Shown: positions 8,599 to 17,757, counted from the first letter of the stretch. The stretch is DNA of 64,000 nt from Rodentibacter genomosp. 1 (GCF_001999285.1 NZ_MLHN01000001.1:83417-147416); one strand, 5' to 3'. The notes: generated by a model not told the origin, from the letters alone. Numbers and translations: made by a program.

Positions 8599-10443
8599 AT
8601 GAGCAATCTTGAAAATAAAATTGAGGCTCGCCATCGGAACTTGTTTGATGTATTGAGTGAACAAAAATATACGGTAGATTATTTTCAACGGGAATATAGC
8701 TGGGAAAGGAAACATATTGAGGCGTTAATAACAGATTTAACATCTTCTTTTCTTAATGAGTATATGCCAGGGGATAAGCGTGAAGAAGGAGAAAAATACA
8801 ATAATTACTATCTAGGACCATTTGTGGTAAGTGTCAAAGATGGTAAGCGTAGCATCATTGATGGTCAGCAACGCCTTACTTCTCTTACTTTATTTTTAAT
8901 TTATCTTCATAATTTGCAAAAAGAATTGGGTGAGACAGAAAAAATTGAATCAATGATTTTTTCGGAATTAAGAGGAAATAAGTCTTTCAATATTACAGTG
9001 GAAAGTCGAATTCCTTGTCTAGAAGCTTTATTTAATAACGGTAGATACATTAGTAATGATAAAGATGATATGTCTGTTATTAATATGACCGAACGTTATC
9101 AAGATATAGAAGAAATATTTCCCGACGAGTTAAAAAATGAGTCTTTTCCATTTTTTATTGATTGGTTAAAGTATAACGTCATTATGGTAGAAATTATTGC
9201 TTATTCCGATGAAAATGCTTATAACATTTTTGAGACTATGAATGACAGAGGGTTAAATCTCACGCCTTCTGAAATGCTTAAAGGATTTATTTTATCTCGG
9301 TTTGATAATCTGAATAAGCGTGAGCAAGCTAATGAGGCGTGGAAAAAAGCAGTGCTTGATTTAAAAGTTTATGACAAAGATGAAGATCAACGTTTTTTCC
9401 AATCTTGGTTACGGGCTAAATATGCCGATAGTATTCGTACCGGTAAGGCAGGCTCTCAGAATGAAGACTTTGAGAAAATTGGCACCCGTTTTCACAGTTG
9501 GGTAAGAGACAATTTATCTAAAATTGGTTTGGATCCTGAAAATAGTAAAACTTTTGAGAATTTTGCTCAAAAAGAATTTCAGTTTTACTTGGATGCATAT
9601 ATTCTGATCCTTAAAGCAGAGAAAGAGCTGAATTTAAAACTTGAATATGTCTACTACATCAATCATTGGGGAATTGCGCCAACATTAAGCTTTCCTTTGA
9701 TGTTGGCCTCGTTAAATATAAATGATAGTAATGAAATTGTTTGTGAAAAAATAAACATTGTTGCTCGCTATATTGAAACGTTTGTCGTTAGACGTTCTAT
9801 AAATTTCCGAAAATTCTCAGCAAATTCTATACGTTATACTATGTATAACTTAGTGAAAGAAATTCGGGGGAAGGATGTTCATGAATTAAAACAAATACTT
9901 TCCAAGAAACTTTCTGAAATGCAAGAATCTTTTGATGGCATGAATGAATTTCGTCTTCATGGGCAAAATTATCGATTTGTGAAATTTTTATTGTCTCGCA
10001 TGACTGCTTGGATAGAAAAGAAAGCTGGAATGGATACTAATTTTATAACTTATTATCAACCAACTGCAGGAAAGCCTTTTGAGGTTGAACATATTTGGGC
10101 AAATAAATTTTCACGTTATCAGGACGAGTTTCAGCAAGAGCATGAATTTAATAGTTATCGCAATAGAATAGGCGATTTAGTGTTATTGCCGCGTGGAACG
10201 AATCAGTCATATGGTGATTTAACCTATGAGAAAAAGCATATTCATTACATTAAAGAAAATTTATTGGTCAAATCTCTCTGTCCTTTAGCATATGAAAATA
10301 ATCCAAATTTTACTTGCCTAAAAAATGAACTGAAATTGCCATTTCAAGCTCACATAGAGTTTAAAAAAATAGATGTTGATAAAAGGCAGAGGCTTTATCA
10401 GGCTATTTGTGAGCAAATCTGGAATAATGAATTGAAAAATTAG
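8599..10443 (+). CDS. GmrSD-like protein with DUF262 and DUF1524 domains
   Basis: Single-chain protein of 614 residues related to the type IV restriction enzyme GmrSD, which cuts phage DNA with modified (glucosylated) cytosines. The N-terminal DUF262 domain, ParB-like nucleotidase fold, shows YFQREYSW (about 29-36) and DGQQRLTSLT (about 88). The C-terminal DUF1524 region has the HNH-type VEHIWANKF (about 495) and NRIGDLVLLP. Both catalytic blocks are present and the frame is intact. The start follows a GGAG ribosome site. It sits 40 bp after the IS element and before the cas1 remnant, replacing CRISPR genes. Its real substrate is unknown; the family also has non-restriction members. Confidence 0.82.
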   Translation: MSNLENKIEARHRNLFDVLSEQKYTVDYFQREYSWERKHIEALITDLTSSFLNEYMPGDKREEGEKYNNYYLGPFVVSVKDGKRSIIDGQQRLTSLTLFLIYLHNLQKELGETEKIESMIFSELRGNKSFNITVESRIPCLEALFNNGRYISNDKDDMSVINMTERYQDIEEIFPDELKNESFPFFIDWLKYNVIMVEIIAYSDENAYNIFETMNDRGLNLTPSEMLKGFILSRFDNLNKREQANEAWKKAVLDLKVYDKDEDQRFFQSWLRAKYADSIRTGKAGSQNEDFEKIGTRFHSWVRDNLSKIGLDPENSKTFENFAQKEFQFYLDAYILILKAEKELNLKLEYVYYINHWGIAPTLSFPLMLASLNINDSNEIVCEKINIVARYIETFVVRRSINFRKFSANSIRYTMYNLVKEIRGKDVHELKQILSKKLSEMQESFDGMNEFRLHGQNYRFVKFLLSRMTAWIEKKAGMDTNFITYYQPTAGKPFEVEHIWANKFSRYQDEFQQEHEFNSYRNRIGDLVLLPRGTNQSYGDLTYEKKHIHYIKENLLVKSLCPLAYENNPNFTCLKNELKLPFQAHIEFKKIDVDKRQRLYQAICEQIWNNELKN

Positions 10444-10507
10444 CAAGCGTAGGGTGTGTGTCCTTGTGTACGCACGCGTTGATAGGTTATCTGTTTTTTT
10501 GTTCTAC

Positions 10508-10538
10508 GCCGTCTGAAAGCCTGATTTTTTTCAGACGG
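10508..10538. repeat. Neisseria-type DNA uptake sequence as an inverted pair
   Basis: GCCGTCTGAA (10508-10517), the exact 10-base Neisseria uptake sequence, is followed 12 nt later by TTCAGACGG (10530-10538), giving a 9-bp stem. In Neisseria such pairs commonly act as terminators; here it follows the GmrSD-like gene. A further 9-of-10 copy lies at 10662-10671. The Hin uptake signal used elsewhere in the window is different, so this stretch probably came from a Neisseriaceae donor. Confidence 0.8.
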
Positions 10539-10590
10539 ACTTAAAATCCTCCAATGGGTAATATGTGTGTGGCTTGTGCTACACGCATGA

Positions 10591-10652
10591 AGTAGGTAGG
10601 GCATTTATAGCCCGTGGTCAAGTAAAAGTCGAGCATAAATGTCCGACCTACT
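10591..10652. repeat. Inverted repeat with 18-nt arms
   Basis: AGTAGGTAGGGCATTTAT (10591-10608) and ATAAATGTCCGACCTACT (10635-10652) are complementary at 16 of 18 positions. It lies between the two uptake-sequence sites and may be a small neisserial intergenic repeat or an IS remnant; I cannot name it. Confidence 0.6.
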
Positions 10653-10730
10653 AAAATCGTTTTCAGACGGTCTAAACAACAATCGGTTCCAAAATAAAAG
10701 TGCGATCAAAATCAAGGGAGTTTTTCAACC

Positions 10731-11755
10731 ATGCGAAAACTGCAAAATACGCTCTACATCACTACGCAGGGCAGTTGCATAAGGAGTGGGAAACGTTGGT
10801 GGTGGAACAGGAATACAAAAAGGTGGCTCAGTTGCCGGTACATTCCATCGGGCATATTTTCTGTTTCGGCAATGTGCTAGTGTCACCATTTTTGATGGGG
10901 TTTTGCGGAGAAAAGAAAATAATGTGAATCTGGCGTTTTTCACCGAAAACGGACGTTTTTTAGGACGGTTGCAGGGCGACAGAGTGGTAATGTTACTGCG
11001 ATGGACACAATATCGTCTGTCGGAACAAAATCCGGTGCCGATTGCTCGGAATATTATTGCGGAGAAGATTCAGTCGGGTAAGCAGGTGTTACAGCGGCGA
11101 CTACGTAATCACGGTGAACTTGAGGTGATTCAAGTGGCTGTGTCTGCGATGAATTTCGCTTTACGGTAATTGAAGAGGGCGTAAAGCTTGGAGTTAATTT
11201 GCGGAATTGAGGGCGATGCTGTGGCACGTTATTTTGGTGTGTTCAGGCCATTTGCTACGTGAAAACAGTTGTTTTGTTTTCGACGGACGCAACTGACGGT
11301 CACCACATGACGAGGTGAATACCCTACTGTCATTTGTGTACAGTATTTTGGGCAAGGATATCAGTGGCGCGTTGCAAGGCTTGGGTTTAGAGCCGCAGGT
11401 GGGTTTTCTACATGCCGATGGTCCGGGGCGAGACAGTTTGGCGCAAGATATCTTGGAGGAGTTTCGAGTGTGGTGGGCGGACAGATTGGTGCTATCGTTA
11501 ATTAACCGAGGTCAAATTAAGCCTAAGGATTTTGTGACCGAGGAGGGTGGAGTGGTGAATATCAAACCGGAGGCACGAAAGCTAGTGTTCCAAACTTTGC
11601 AGGTGAAAAAACAGGAAAAGATTGTGCATCCATTTTTACAGGAAGAGGTGGTCATCGGTCTGTTACCGCATATTCAAGCCATGTTGCTAGAGAGGCATTT
11701 ACGCGGCGATTTGACGGAATATCCCCCCGTTTTTGATGCGATAATTCATCAATAA
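10731..11755 (+). pseudogene. cas1: Type I-C cas1 remnant with multiple frameshifts
   Basis: Cas1 is the integrase that inserts new spacers. It starts MRKLQNTLYITTQG, then shifts frame to LHKEWETLVVEQEY and CFGNVLVSPFLMGFC, shifts again to NLAFFTENGRFLGRL and AQ/EKIQSGKQVLQR-type sequence ending SAMNFALR. It is scrambled at about 11170-11314 (EGDAVARYFGVF and HDEVNTLL still readable) and finishes in frame as FVYSILGKDISGAL to FDAIIHQ. At least three frameshifts mean no functional Cas1. The last open part (11315-11755) alone lacks the N-terminal half. Confidence 0.9.
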
Positions 11756-11797
11756 AATGAAGGAGAAAATTTTGATGTTTTTGGGAGTGAATCATTT

Positions 11798-12091
11798 ATG
11801 ATGATGTTAATTACCTATGATATCTCTTTTGAGGCAGATGATGGTGAAGGAAGGTTGAGTAGAATAGCTAAACATTGTTTGGATTATGGCGTTCGCGCGC
11901 AATATTCAGTGTTTGAATGTGATGTAACGCCTGATCAATGGGTGGTTCTAAAAGAGAAACTTCTTAATACTTATGCCCCTAAATGTGATAGTCTACGGTT
12001 TTACCATTTGGGTAGTAAATGGCGTAATAAAGTAGAACATCACGGAGCAAAACAATCTATAGACATATTTAATGATACGCTGATTTTATAA
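11798..12091 (+). CDS. cas2: Cas2, CRISPR adaptation protein, still open
   Basis: 97-residue Cas2 with the family opening MLITYDIS, then SVFECDV, FYHLGSKW and a complete C-terminus. Cas2 normally scaffolds the Cas1 integrase during spacer capture; with cas1 broken it cannot do so here. It is the only cas gene of the locus without visible damage. The start is uncertain among three consecutive ATGs; an AAGGAG site with an ATG at 11774 upstream may mark the ancestral start, now out of use. Confidence 0.85.
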   Translation: MMMLITYDISFEADDGEGRLSRIAKHCLDYGVRAQYSVFECDVTPDQWVVLKEKLLNTYAPKCDSLRFYHLGSKWRNKVEHHGAKQSIDIFNDTLIL

Positions 12092-12281
12092 TTCGCTAAC
12101 CTGTAGTTGTCAAGAAAAAACTGAGTGGTTAGCGATAATAAAAGTTCTTTAAAAATTAGTGGCTTATAAAATTGAAGTATGGCAAGAAGAGCAGTGGTAT
12201 ACTTCACATCACTTCCAAGGTAAAAGCTTAGCGAATTAAGGGCCGTAAAACCTTATAGCGAAAGGCTTCAAAACCTAGGAT
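12092..12281 (+). other. Probable CRISPR leader region
   Basis: Non-coding AT-rich stretch between cas2 and the CRISPR repeat, where type I-C loci have their leader. Just after cas2 are 9-nt inverted repeats TCGCTAACC (12093-12101) and GGTTAGCGA (12127-12135). No other gene is seen. Confidence 0.45.
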
Positions 12282-12379
12282 CCAGCCGCCTTCAGGCGGC
12301 TGTGTATTGAAACATTTTTGTAGTATTCATCTACTCTCAAATCTAAAGCCTCCGTCTTGGAACAGTTGAGTATTAAATG
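12282..12379 (+). CRISPR. Collapsed type I-C CRISPR array: one clean repeat and one possible degenerate repeat
   Basis: A 32-nt unit at 12282-12313 has CAGCCGCC / GGCGGCTG hairpin arms around TTCA and ends in TGTATTGAAAC, the form of type I-C repeats (ATTGAAAC end). It is followed by 31 nt of spacer-like sequence (12314-12344). Then 12345-12379 aligns loosely to the repeat (AGCC-CC start and TGAGTATTAAA end), like the decayed last repeat of an array. Only one repeat is certain. Position and orientation after cas2 fit. Confidence 0.65.
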
Positions 12380-12419
12380 ATTACTATAACTAACGCTAGA
12401 TTCACTTACAAATAATGTC

Positions 12420-12443
12420 TATAATAACTGTAAATTTAAACAG
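12420..12443 (+). promoter_or_regulatory. uvrD promoter -10 element with LexA (SOS) box
   Basis: TATAAT (12420-12425) is followed by CTGTAAATTTAAACAG (12428-12443), a CTG-N10-CAG palindrome matching the LexA operator. The box covers the expected start site 14 nt before uvrD, so LexA binding would block transcription until DNA damage. uvrD is an SOS gene in E. coli. Confidence 0.8.
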
Positions 12444-12456
12444 ATGAAATAATGTT

Positions 12457-14637
12457 ATGGATATTTCTGAATTACTTGATGGTTTGAATGATAAACAGCG
12501 TGAGGCGGTGACCGCACCACTTGGCAATTATTTAGTATTGGCAGGGGCGGGCAGCGGTAAAACCCGTGTATTGACCCATCGTATTGCGTGGTTGGTGGCG
12601 GTGGAGAATATTTCCGAAGGTAGCATTATGGCAGTGACTTTTACCAATAAAGCCGCCGCGGAAATGCGTCACCGTATTCAAACTACATTGAGCCAATATT
12701 CCAACTCAAATTTATTTGGTATGTGGATTGGTACATTTCATAGTATTGCTCATCGCTTATTACGTGCTCATCATTTAGATGTCGGATTGCCGCAGGATTT
12801 CCAAATTTTGGATTCGGAAGATCAACTTCGTTTAGTGAAACGTTTGTTGAAATTACATAATTTTGATGAAAAAGCCTTTCCGCCAAAACAGGCTTGTTGG
12901 TATATCAATAACAAAAAAGATGAAGGCTTACGACCGCAAGAGATTGAGGATTTTAATGATCGGCAAGAGCGTGAATGGATTAAAATTTATCAGATTTATC
13001 AAGATACTTGTGATCGTACCGGTCTGGTTGATTTTGCAGAATTGTTAATTCGTGCTTATGAATTATTTGCTAAAAAACCGCTGATTTTGCAGCGTTATCA
13101 ACAACGTTTTCAACATATTTTGGTGGATGAATTTCAAGATACCAACAAAATTCAATACCAATGGCTAAAAATTTTTGCAGGACAAACCGGCAAAGTCATG
13201 ATAGTGGGTGATGACGACCAGTCTATCTATGGTTGGCGTGGTGCTCAGGTTGAAAATATCCAAAGATTCCTTAAGGATTTCAAGGGGGAAACTATACGCC
13301 TTGAGCAAAATTATCGTTCTACTGCCAATATCCTAAATAGTGCGAATGAATTAATCGCTAATAATGCGGATCGTCTCGGTAAGAATTTATGGACAGAGGG
13401 GGAAAAGGGCGAGCCGGTTGGTATTTACGCTGCCTTTAATGAACTTGATGAAGCTAAATTTGTGTCATCTCAAATTCAAGATTGGGTTGAAAATGGAGGG
13501 AAGTTGGATGATTGTGCGGTGCTTTATCGTAGCAACAGCCAATCCCGTGTGATTGAAGAAGCCCTAATCCGTTGTCAAATTCCTTACCGTATTTATGGGG
13601 GGATGCGATTCTTTGAACGCCAAGAAATTAAAGATGCGTTGGCTTATTTACGCTTAATTAATAACCGTCAAGATGATGCGGCTTTTGAGCGTGTGATCAA
13701 TACGCCACCTCGTGGCATTGGTGATCGCACCTTAGATATTTTGAGAAATCTAACTCGTGAGCGACAAATTACCTTATGGCAAGCGATACAGGTTGCGATA
13801 CAAGAAAATATGCTCACAGGTCGTGCTAGCACAGCTTTGTTACGTTTCCAAGAGCTGATTAATTCCTTGTCATTGGATACAGCAGAAATGCCACTTTTTG
13901 CCCAAACGGATTTTGTAATTAAACATTCCGGTTTGTATGATATGTATAAGCAGGAAAAAGGTGAAAAGGGTGAAGTGCGGATAGAGAACTTAGAAGAGTT
14001 GGTTAGCGCTACTCGTGAGTTTGTGAAACCGGATGATGCTGATGAGATGACGGAACTTACCGCCTTTTTAACCCATGCGTCCCTTGAAGCAGGAGAAGAG
14101 CAAGCCTCTCCTCATCAATCTTGTGTAGAAATGATGACATTACATTCGGCCAAAGGGTTAGAATTTCCACGGGTATTTATGGTGGGCGTTGAGGAAGGAC
14201 TATTTCCGAGTTTTCGCTCTTTTGAAGAACCGGGACGACTAGAGGAAGAACGCCGTTTGGCCTATGTGGGGATTACGAGAGCAAAGCAAAAACTCACGAT
14301 TTCTTATGCGGAAAGCCGCCGTTTATACGCAAAAGAAGAGCGACATTTGCCTTCCCGTTTTATTGCTGAGTTACCACAAGAATGTATCCAAGAAATCCGA
14401 CTGCGGGGAACGGTGACACGTGCAATGAATTTAGCCAAAGTCGGATCGCTGGCACAGTCGATAGAAAGTGAAAACGGTTGGAAAATGGGACAAAAAGTCA
14501 AACATGCAAAATTTGGTTTGGGAACGGTGATCAATGTTGAGGGGTGTGACAATAATACAAGGTTACAAATTGCGTTCCAAGCACAAGGTATTAAGTGGTT
14601 AATCGCACATTTGGCAAAATTGGAGAAAGTTCGGTAG
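12457..14637 (+). CDS. uvrD: DNA helicase II UvrD
   Basis: 3'-5' superfamily 1 helicase for nucleotide excision and mismatch repair and for removing RecA filaments. The 726-residue length is usual. Motifs in order: LNDKQREAV, Walker A GAGSGKT (about 31-37), AVTFTNKAAAEM, LVDEFQDTN (about 223), MIVGDDDQSIYGWRGA, LEQNYRST, LHSAKGLEF and VGITRAK. The C-terminus has the KHAKFGLGTVI element seen in UvrD/PcrA for RNA polymerase contact. It borders the acquired island and begins the conserved uvrD-dpp order. A LexA box precedes it. Confidence 0.97.
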   Translation: MDISELLDGLNDKQREAVTAPLGNYLVLAGAGSGKTRVLTHRIAWLVAVENISEGSIMAVTFTNKAAAEMRHRIQTTLSQYSNSNLFGMWIGTFHSIAHRLLRAHHLDVGLPQDFQILDSEDQLRLVKRLLKLHNFDEKAFPPKQACWYINNKKDEGLRPQEIEDFNDRQEREWIKIYQIYQDTCDRTGLVDFAELLIRAYELFAKKPLILQRYQQRFQHILVDEFQDTNKIQYQWLKIFAGQTGKVMIVGDDDQSIYGWRGAQVENIQRFLKDFKGETIRLEQNYRSTANILNSANELIANNADRLGKNLWTEGEKGEPVGIYAAFNELDEAKFVSSQIQDWVENGGKLDDCAVLYRSNSQSRVIEEALIRCQIPYRIYGGMRFFERQEIKDALAYLRLINNRQDDAAFERVINTPPRGIGDRTLDILRNLTRERQITLWQAIQVAIQENMLTGRASTALLRFQELINSLSLDTAEMPLFAQTDFVIKHSGLYDMYKQEKGEKGEVRIENLEELVSATREFVKPDDADEMTELTAFLTHASLEAGEEQASPHQSCVEMMTLHSAKGLEFPRVFMVGVEEGLFPSFRSFEEPGRLEEERRLAYVGITRAKQKLTISYAESRRLYAKEERHLPSRFIAELPQECIQEIRLRGTVTRAMNLAKVGSLAQSIESENGWKMGQKVKHAKFGLGTVINVEGCDNNTRLQIAFQAQGIKWLIAHLAKLEKVR

Positions 14638-14791
14638 ATTTTATTCCTATATTAAAGGGTGTTTTGATTCAGCAATGAAAATTGGTATATTCTGGAAAAG
14701 AATGATTAATAGCAATTGGTGATTTGGAAAAATTAGAAAAAGTGCGGTAGAATCCAAAGGCATTTTATTTTGAGTCTAAAGGCTTTATTCT

Positions 14792-14826
14792 AAAAGTGCG
14801 GTGAAAATGACCGCACTTTTCCTTTT
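14792..14826 (+). terminator. Uptake-signal inverted pair terminator after uvrD
   Basis: AAAAGTGCGGT and ACCGCACTTTT form a perfect stem around GAAAATG, followed by CCTTTTT. It lies between uvrD and dppB, so dppB probably has its own promoter or relies on readthrough. Confidence 0.8.
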
Positions 14827-14843
14827 TGTTACAGAGTGATTGA

Positions 14844-15845
14844 ATGTTTAAATTTATCTTCAAACGAATTTTAATGGTGATTCCAACTTTTATCGCTATT
14901 ACTTTTGTGACCTTTGCACTCGTGCATTTTATTCCTGGTGATCCGGTAGAGATTATGATGGGTGAACGGGGTTTAACACCTGAGGTTCATCAGCAAATGA
15001 TGCACCAATTAGGCTTGGATCTCCCTTTATATCAGCAATATTTCAACTATATCGGTAATGTGCTTCAAGGTGATTTTGGTGCATCATTTCGAACCCAACA
15101 GCCTGTTCTTACCGAGTTTTTTACCCTTTTCCCCGCGACGGCTGAATTGGCTTTTTTTGCGCTATTTTGGTCGCTACTCGGTGGTGTGATTCTGGGTACT
15201 ATTGCCGCGGTAAAAAAAGATAGCTGGCTCTCTCATACTGTGACTACCGTGTCATTAACCGGCTATTCAATGCCGATTTTTTGGTGGGGCTTAATCCTTA
15301 TTTTATATGTGTCCCCTTCCTTGGGTTTACCACAAGGGGGGCGTTTAGAGAACGATTTTTGGATAGACACACCAACAGGTTTTATGCTGATTGATACTTG
15401 GCTTTCCGGTGTACCGGGTGCTTTTAAAAATGCAGTGAAATCCTTGATTTTGCCTGCTATTGTATTAGGCACAATACCGCTCGCCATTATTACACGAATG
15501 ACCCGTTCTGCTATGTTGGAAGTGCTAGGCGAAGATTATATTCGTACGGCGAAAGCGAAGGGGCTAAGTTATACTCGTATTGTGATGGTACATGCTTTGC
15601 GTAATGCATTGATTCCGGTCGTGACCGTGGTGGGATTAATTGTTGGTCAACTGCTTTCCGGTGCGGTATTAACGGAAACTATTTTCTCATGGCCGGGTAT
15701 TGGGAAATGGATCATTGATGCGATTCATGCACGTGATTATCCGGTGCTACAAGGCTCTGTTTTAATTATTGCCACGATTATTATTGTGGTGAATTTAACC
15801 ATTGATTTACTTTATGGCGTGGTGAACCCGCGTATTCGTCATTAA
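14844..15845 (+). CDS. dppB: Dipeptide ABC transporter permease DppB
   Basis: Inner-membrane permease of the DppBCDF peptide importer, 333 residues with six predicted membrane spans. It has the N-terminal FALVHFIPGDPVEIMMG block and the EAA loop ending in GLIVGQLLSGAVLTETIFSWPG-type sequence, both typical of DppB/OppB. First gene of a four-gene operon, with a 14-bp gap to dppC. The binding protein DppA is not next to it, as in H. influenzae. Confidence 0.93.
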   Translation: MFKFIFKRILMVIPTFIAITFVTFALVHFIPGDPVEIMMGERGLTPEVHQQMMHQLGLDLPLYQQYFNYIGNVLQGDFGASFRTQQPVLTEFFTLFPATAELAFFALFWSLLGGVILGTIAAVKKDSWLSHTVTTVSLTGYSMPIFWWGLILILYVSPSLGLPQGGRLENDFWIDTPTGFMLIDTWLSGVPGAFKNAVKSLILPAIVLGTIPLAIITRMTRSAMLEVLGEDYIRTAKAKGLSYTRIVMVHALRNALIPVVTVVGLIVGQLLSGAVLTETIFSWPGIGKWIIDAIHARDYPVLQGSVLIIATIIIVVNLTIDLLYGVVNPRIRH

Positions 15846-15859
15846 TTGTAGGAGAAAGA

Positions 15860-16747
15860 ATGACAGACAGGATTTCAATGTTAGCGCCTAGAACACCTCT
15901 ACAAGAATTTTGGTTCTATTTTAGACAAAATCGAGGGGCGCTTATCGGGTTAATTTTTATTTTAATTGTGGCGTTAATCAGTCTATTTGCTCCCTACATT
16001 GCGCCTTTTGATCCCGCTGAGCAAAATCGCACGGCCTTATTATTACCGCCTGCTTGGTATGAGGGAGGGAATGCGGCTTATTTACTGGGCACTGATGATA
16101 TCGGCCGTGATATTCTCTCCCGCATTATTTATGGGACGAGAATTTCAGTTTTTGCCGGATTCATCATCGTACTCCTTTCTTGTTTATTAGGCACAAGTTT
16201 AGGCTTGGTGGCCGGTTACTATGGAGGGGCATTGGATACAGTTATTGTGCGCTTAATTGATATTATGCTCGCTATTCCAAATTTACTACTGACGATTGTT
16301 GTGGTTTCAATTCTTGAACCTTCTCTAGTGAATGCTACCTTGGCCATTGCGGTGGTTTCCATTCCAAGTTATGTCCGGTTAACCCGTGCGGCAGTGATGA
16401 ATGAAAAAAATCGTGATTATGTGACCTCATCTAAAGTGGCAGGAGCTGGCATTTTACGTCTGATGTTTATTGTGATTTTGCCTAATTGTTTAGCTCCCCT
16501 TATTGTGCAAATGACGATGGGAATTTCTAATGCCATTTTAGAACTTGCTACCCTTGGTTTCCTTGGTATTGGTGCGAAGCCTCCAACACCTGAACTCGGT
16601 ACTATGCTTTCAGAAGCCCGTAGTTTTATGCAGGCGGCGAATTGGCTTGTGACGATTCCGGGTTTAGTGATTTTATCCTTGGTATTGGCATTTAATTTAA
16701 TGGGTGACGGTTTACGTGATGCCCTCGATCCAAAACTCAAACAATAG
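15860..16747 (+). CDS. dppC: Dipeptide ABC transporter permease DppC
   Basis: Second membrane subunit of the peptide importer, 295 residues. Seen are the N-terminal span, the [20 protein letters not shown] block and the C-terminal EAA region [20 protein letters not shown], all typical of DppC/OppC. It pairs with DppB to form the channel and is read from an AGGAGAAAGA ribosome site. Confidence 0.94.
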   Translation: MTDRISMLAPRTPLQEFWFYFRQNRGALIGLIFILIVALISLFAPYIAPFDPAEQNRTALLLPPAWYEGGNAAYLLGTDDIGRDILSRIIYGTRISVFAGFIIVLLSCLLGTSLGLVAGYYGGALDTVIVRLIDIMLAIPNLLLTIVVVSILEPSLVNATLAIAVVSIPSYVRLTRAAVMNEKNRDYVTSSKVAGAGILRLMFIVILPNCLAPLIVQMTMGISNAILELATLGFLGIGAKPPTPELGTMLSEARSFMQAANWLVTIPGLVILSLVLAFNLMGDGLRDALDPKLKQ

Positions 16748-16755
16748 GGGTGAGA

Positions 16756-17757
16756 ATGGCATTATTAGAAGTCAAAGAACTTTCAGTTCATTTCGGTGAG
16801 AAAAACACTGCCTTTAAAGCGGTAGATCGGGTGAGTTACCAAGTGGAACAAGGCGAAGTGTTAGGCATTGTTGGTGAATCAGGTTCTGGTAAATCCGTCA
16901 GTTCTCTCGCCATTATGGGGTTAATTGATTATCCAGGGAAAGTCTCGGCAGAGTCTTTAATATTTGAGGATAAAGATTTATTAACACTGAGTGCTAAAGA
17001 TAAACGCTCTCTCATTGGTGCGGATGTAGCGATGATTTTCCAAGATCCGATGACCAGCCTGAATCCTGCCTATACCGTGGGGTTTCAAATTATGGAAGCG
17101 CTAAAAGTCCACGAAGGTGGTTCAAAACAATCACGTCGTGAACGCACTTTGGAATTATTACGTTTGGTTGGTATTCCCGATCCGGAATCCCGTATTGATG
17201 TTTATCCTCATCAACTTTCGGGCGGAATGAGCCAACGGGTGATGATTGCCATGGCAATTGCCTGTAAACCAAAGCTATTGATTGCCGATGAGCCAACTAC
17301 GGCATTAGATGTGACGATTCAAGCGCAAATTGTGGATTTATTACTCGATTTACAGAAAAAAGAATGTATGTCGTTAATCTTAATTACCCACGATCTTGCA
17401 CTTGTTGCCGAAGCGGCACATCGAATTGTGGTGATGTATGCCGGTCAGGTGGTCGAAGAAGGGCGGGCTGAGGATATTTTCCGCGAACCTAAACATCCTT
17501 ATACGCAAGCATTATTGCGATCTTTACCTGAATTTGCAGAAGGCAAATCTCGCTTGCAGTCGTTACCGGGTGTTGTTCCAGGACGTTATGACCGGTCAAG
17601 CGGATGTTTATTGAATCCTCGTTGCCCTTATGCAACGGAATACTGCCGACAAGTTGAACCGGAATTACATCACATTGGTGATCGTAAAGTGAAATGCCAT
17701 ACACCACTGAATACTAATGGTGAACCGATTAAATGGCGTAAAGGAGATAATCAATGA
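16756..17757 (+). CDS. dppD: Dipeptide ABC transporter ATP-binding protein DppD
   Basis: Cytoplasmic ATPase subunit, 333 residues from the ATG at 16756; the GTG at 16750 is upstream but the AGGGGTGAG ribosome site fits the ATG. Motifs are Walker [18 protein letters not shown] signature, Walker [13 protein letters not shown], and the oligopeptide-family C-terminal cysteine region ([15 protein letters not shown]) that may hold an iron-sulfur cluster. It overlaps dppF by four bases (ATGA), showing translational coupling. Confidence 0.94.
   Translation: MALLEVKELSVHFGEKNTAFKAVDRVSYQVEQGEVLGIVGESGSGKSVSSLAIMGLIDYPGKVSAESLIFEDKDLLTLSAKDKRSLIGADVAMIFQDPMTSLNPAYTVGFQIMEALKVHEGGSKQSRRERTLELLRLVGIPDPESRIDVYPHQLSGGMSQRVMIAMAIACKPKLLIADEPTTALDVTIQAQIVDLLLDLQKKECMSLILITHDLALVAEAAHRIVVMYAGQVVEEGRAEDIFREPKHPYTQALLRSLPEFAEGKSRLQSLPGVVPGRYDRSSGCLLNPRCPYATEYCRQVEPELHHIGDRKVKCHTPLNTNGEPIKWRKGDNQ

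Noticed and set aside
5067..14637. OLD-family gene plus uvrD as a Gabija (GajA/GajB) pair
   Set aside because: uvrD is 5.5 kb away, full-length, SOS-controlled and in its conserved core position before dppB; it is the housekeeping helicase.
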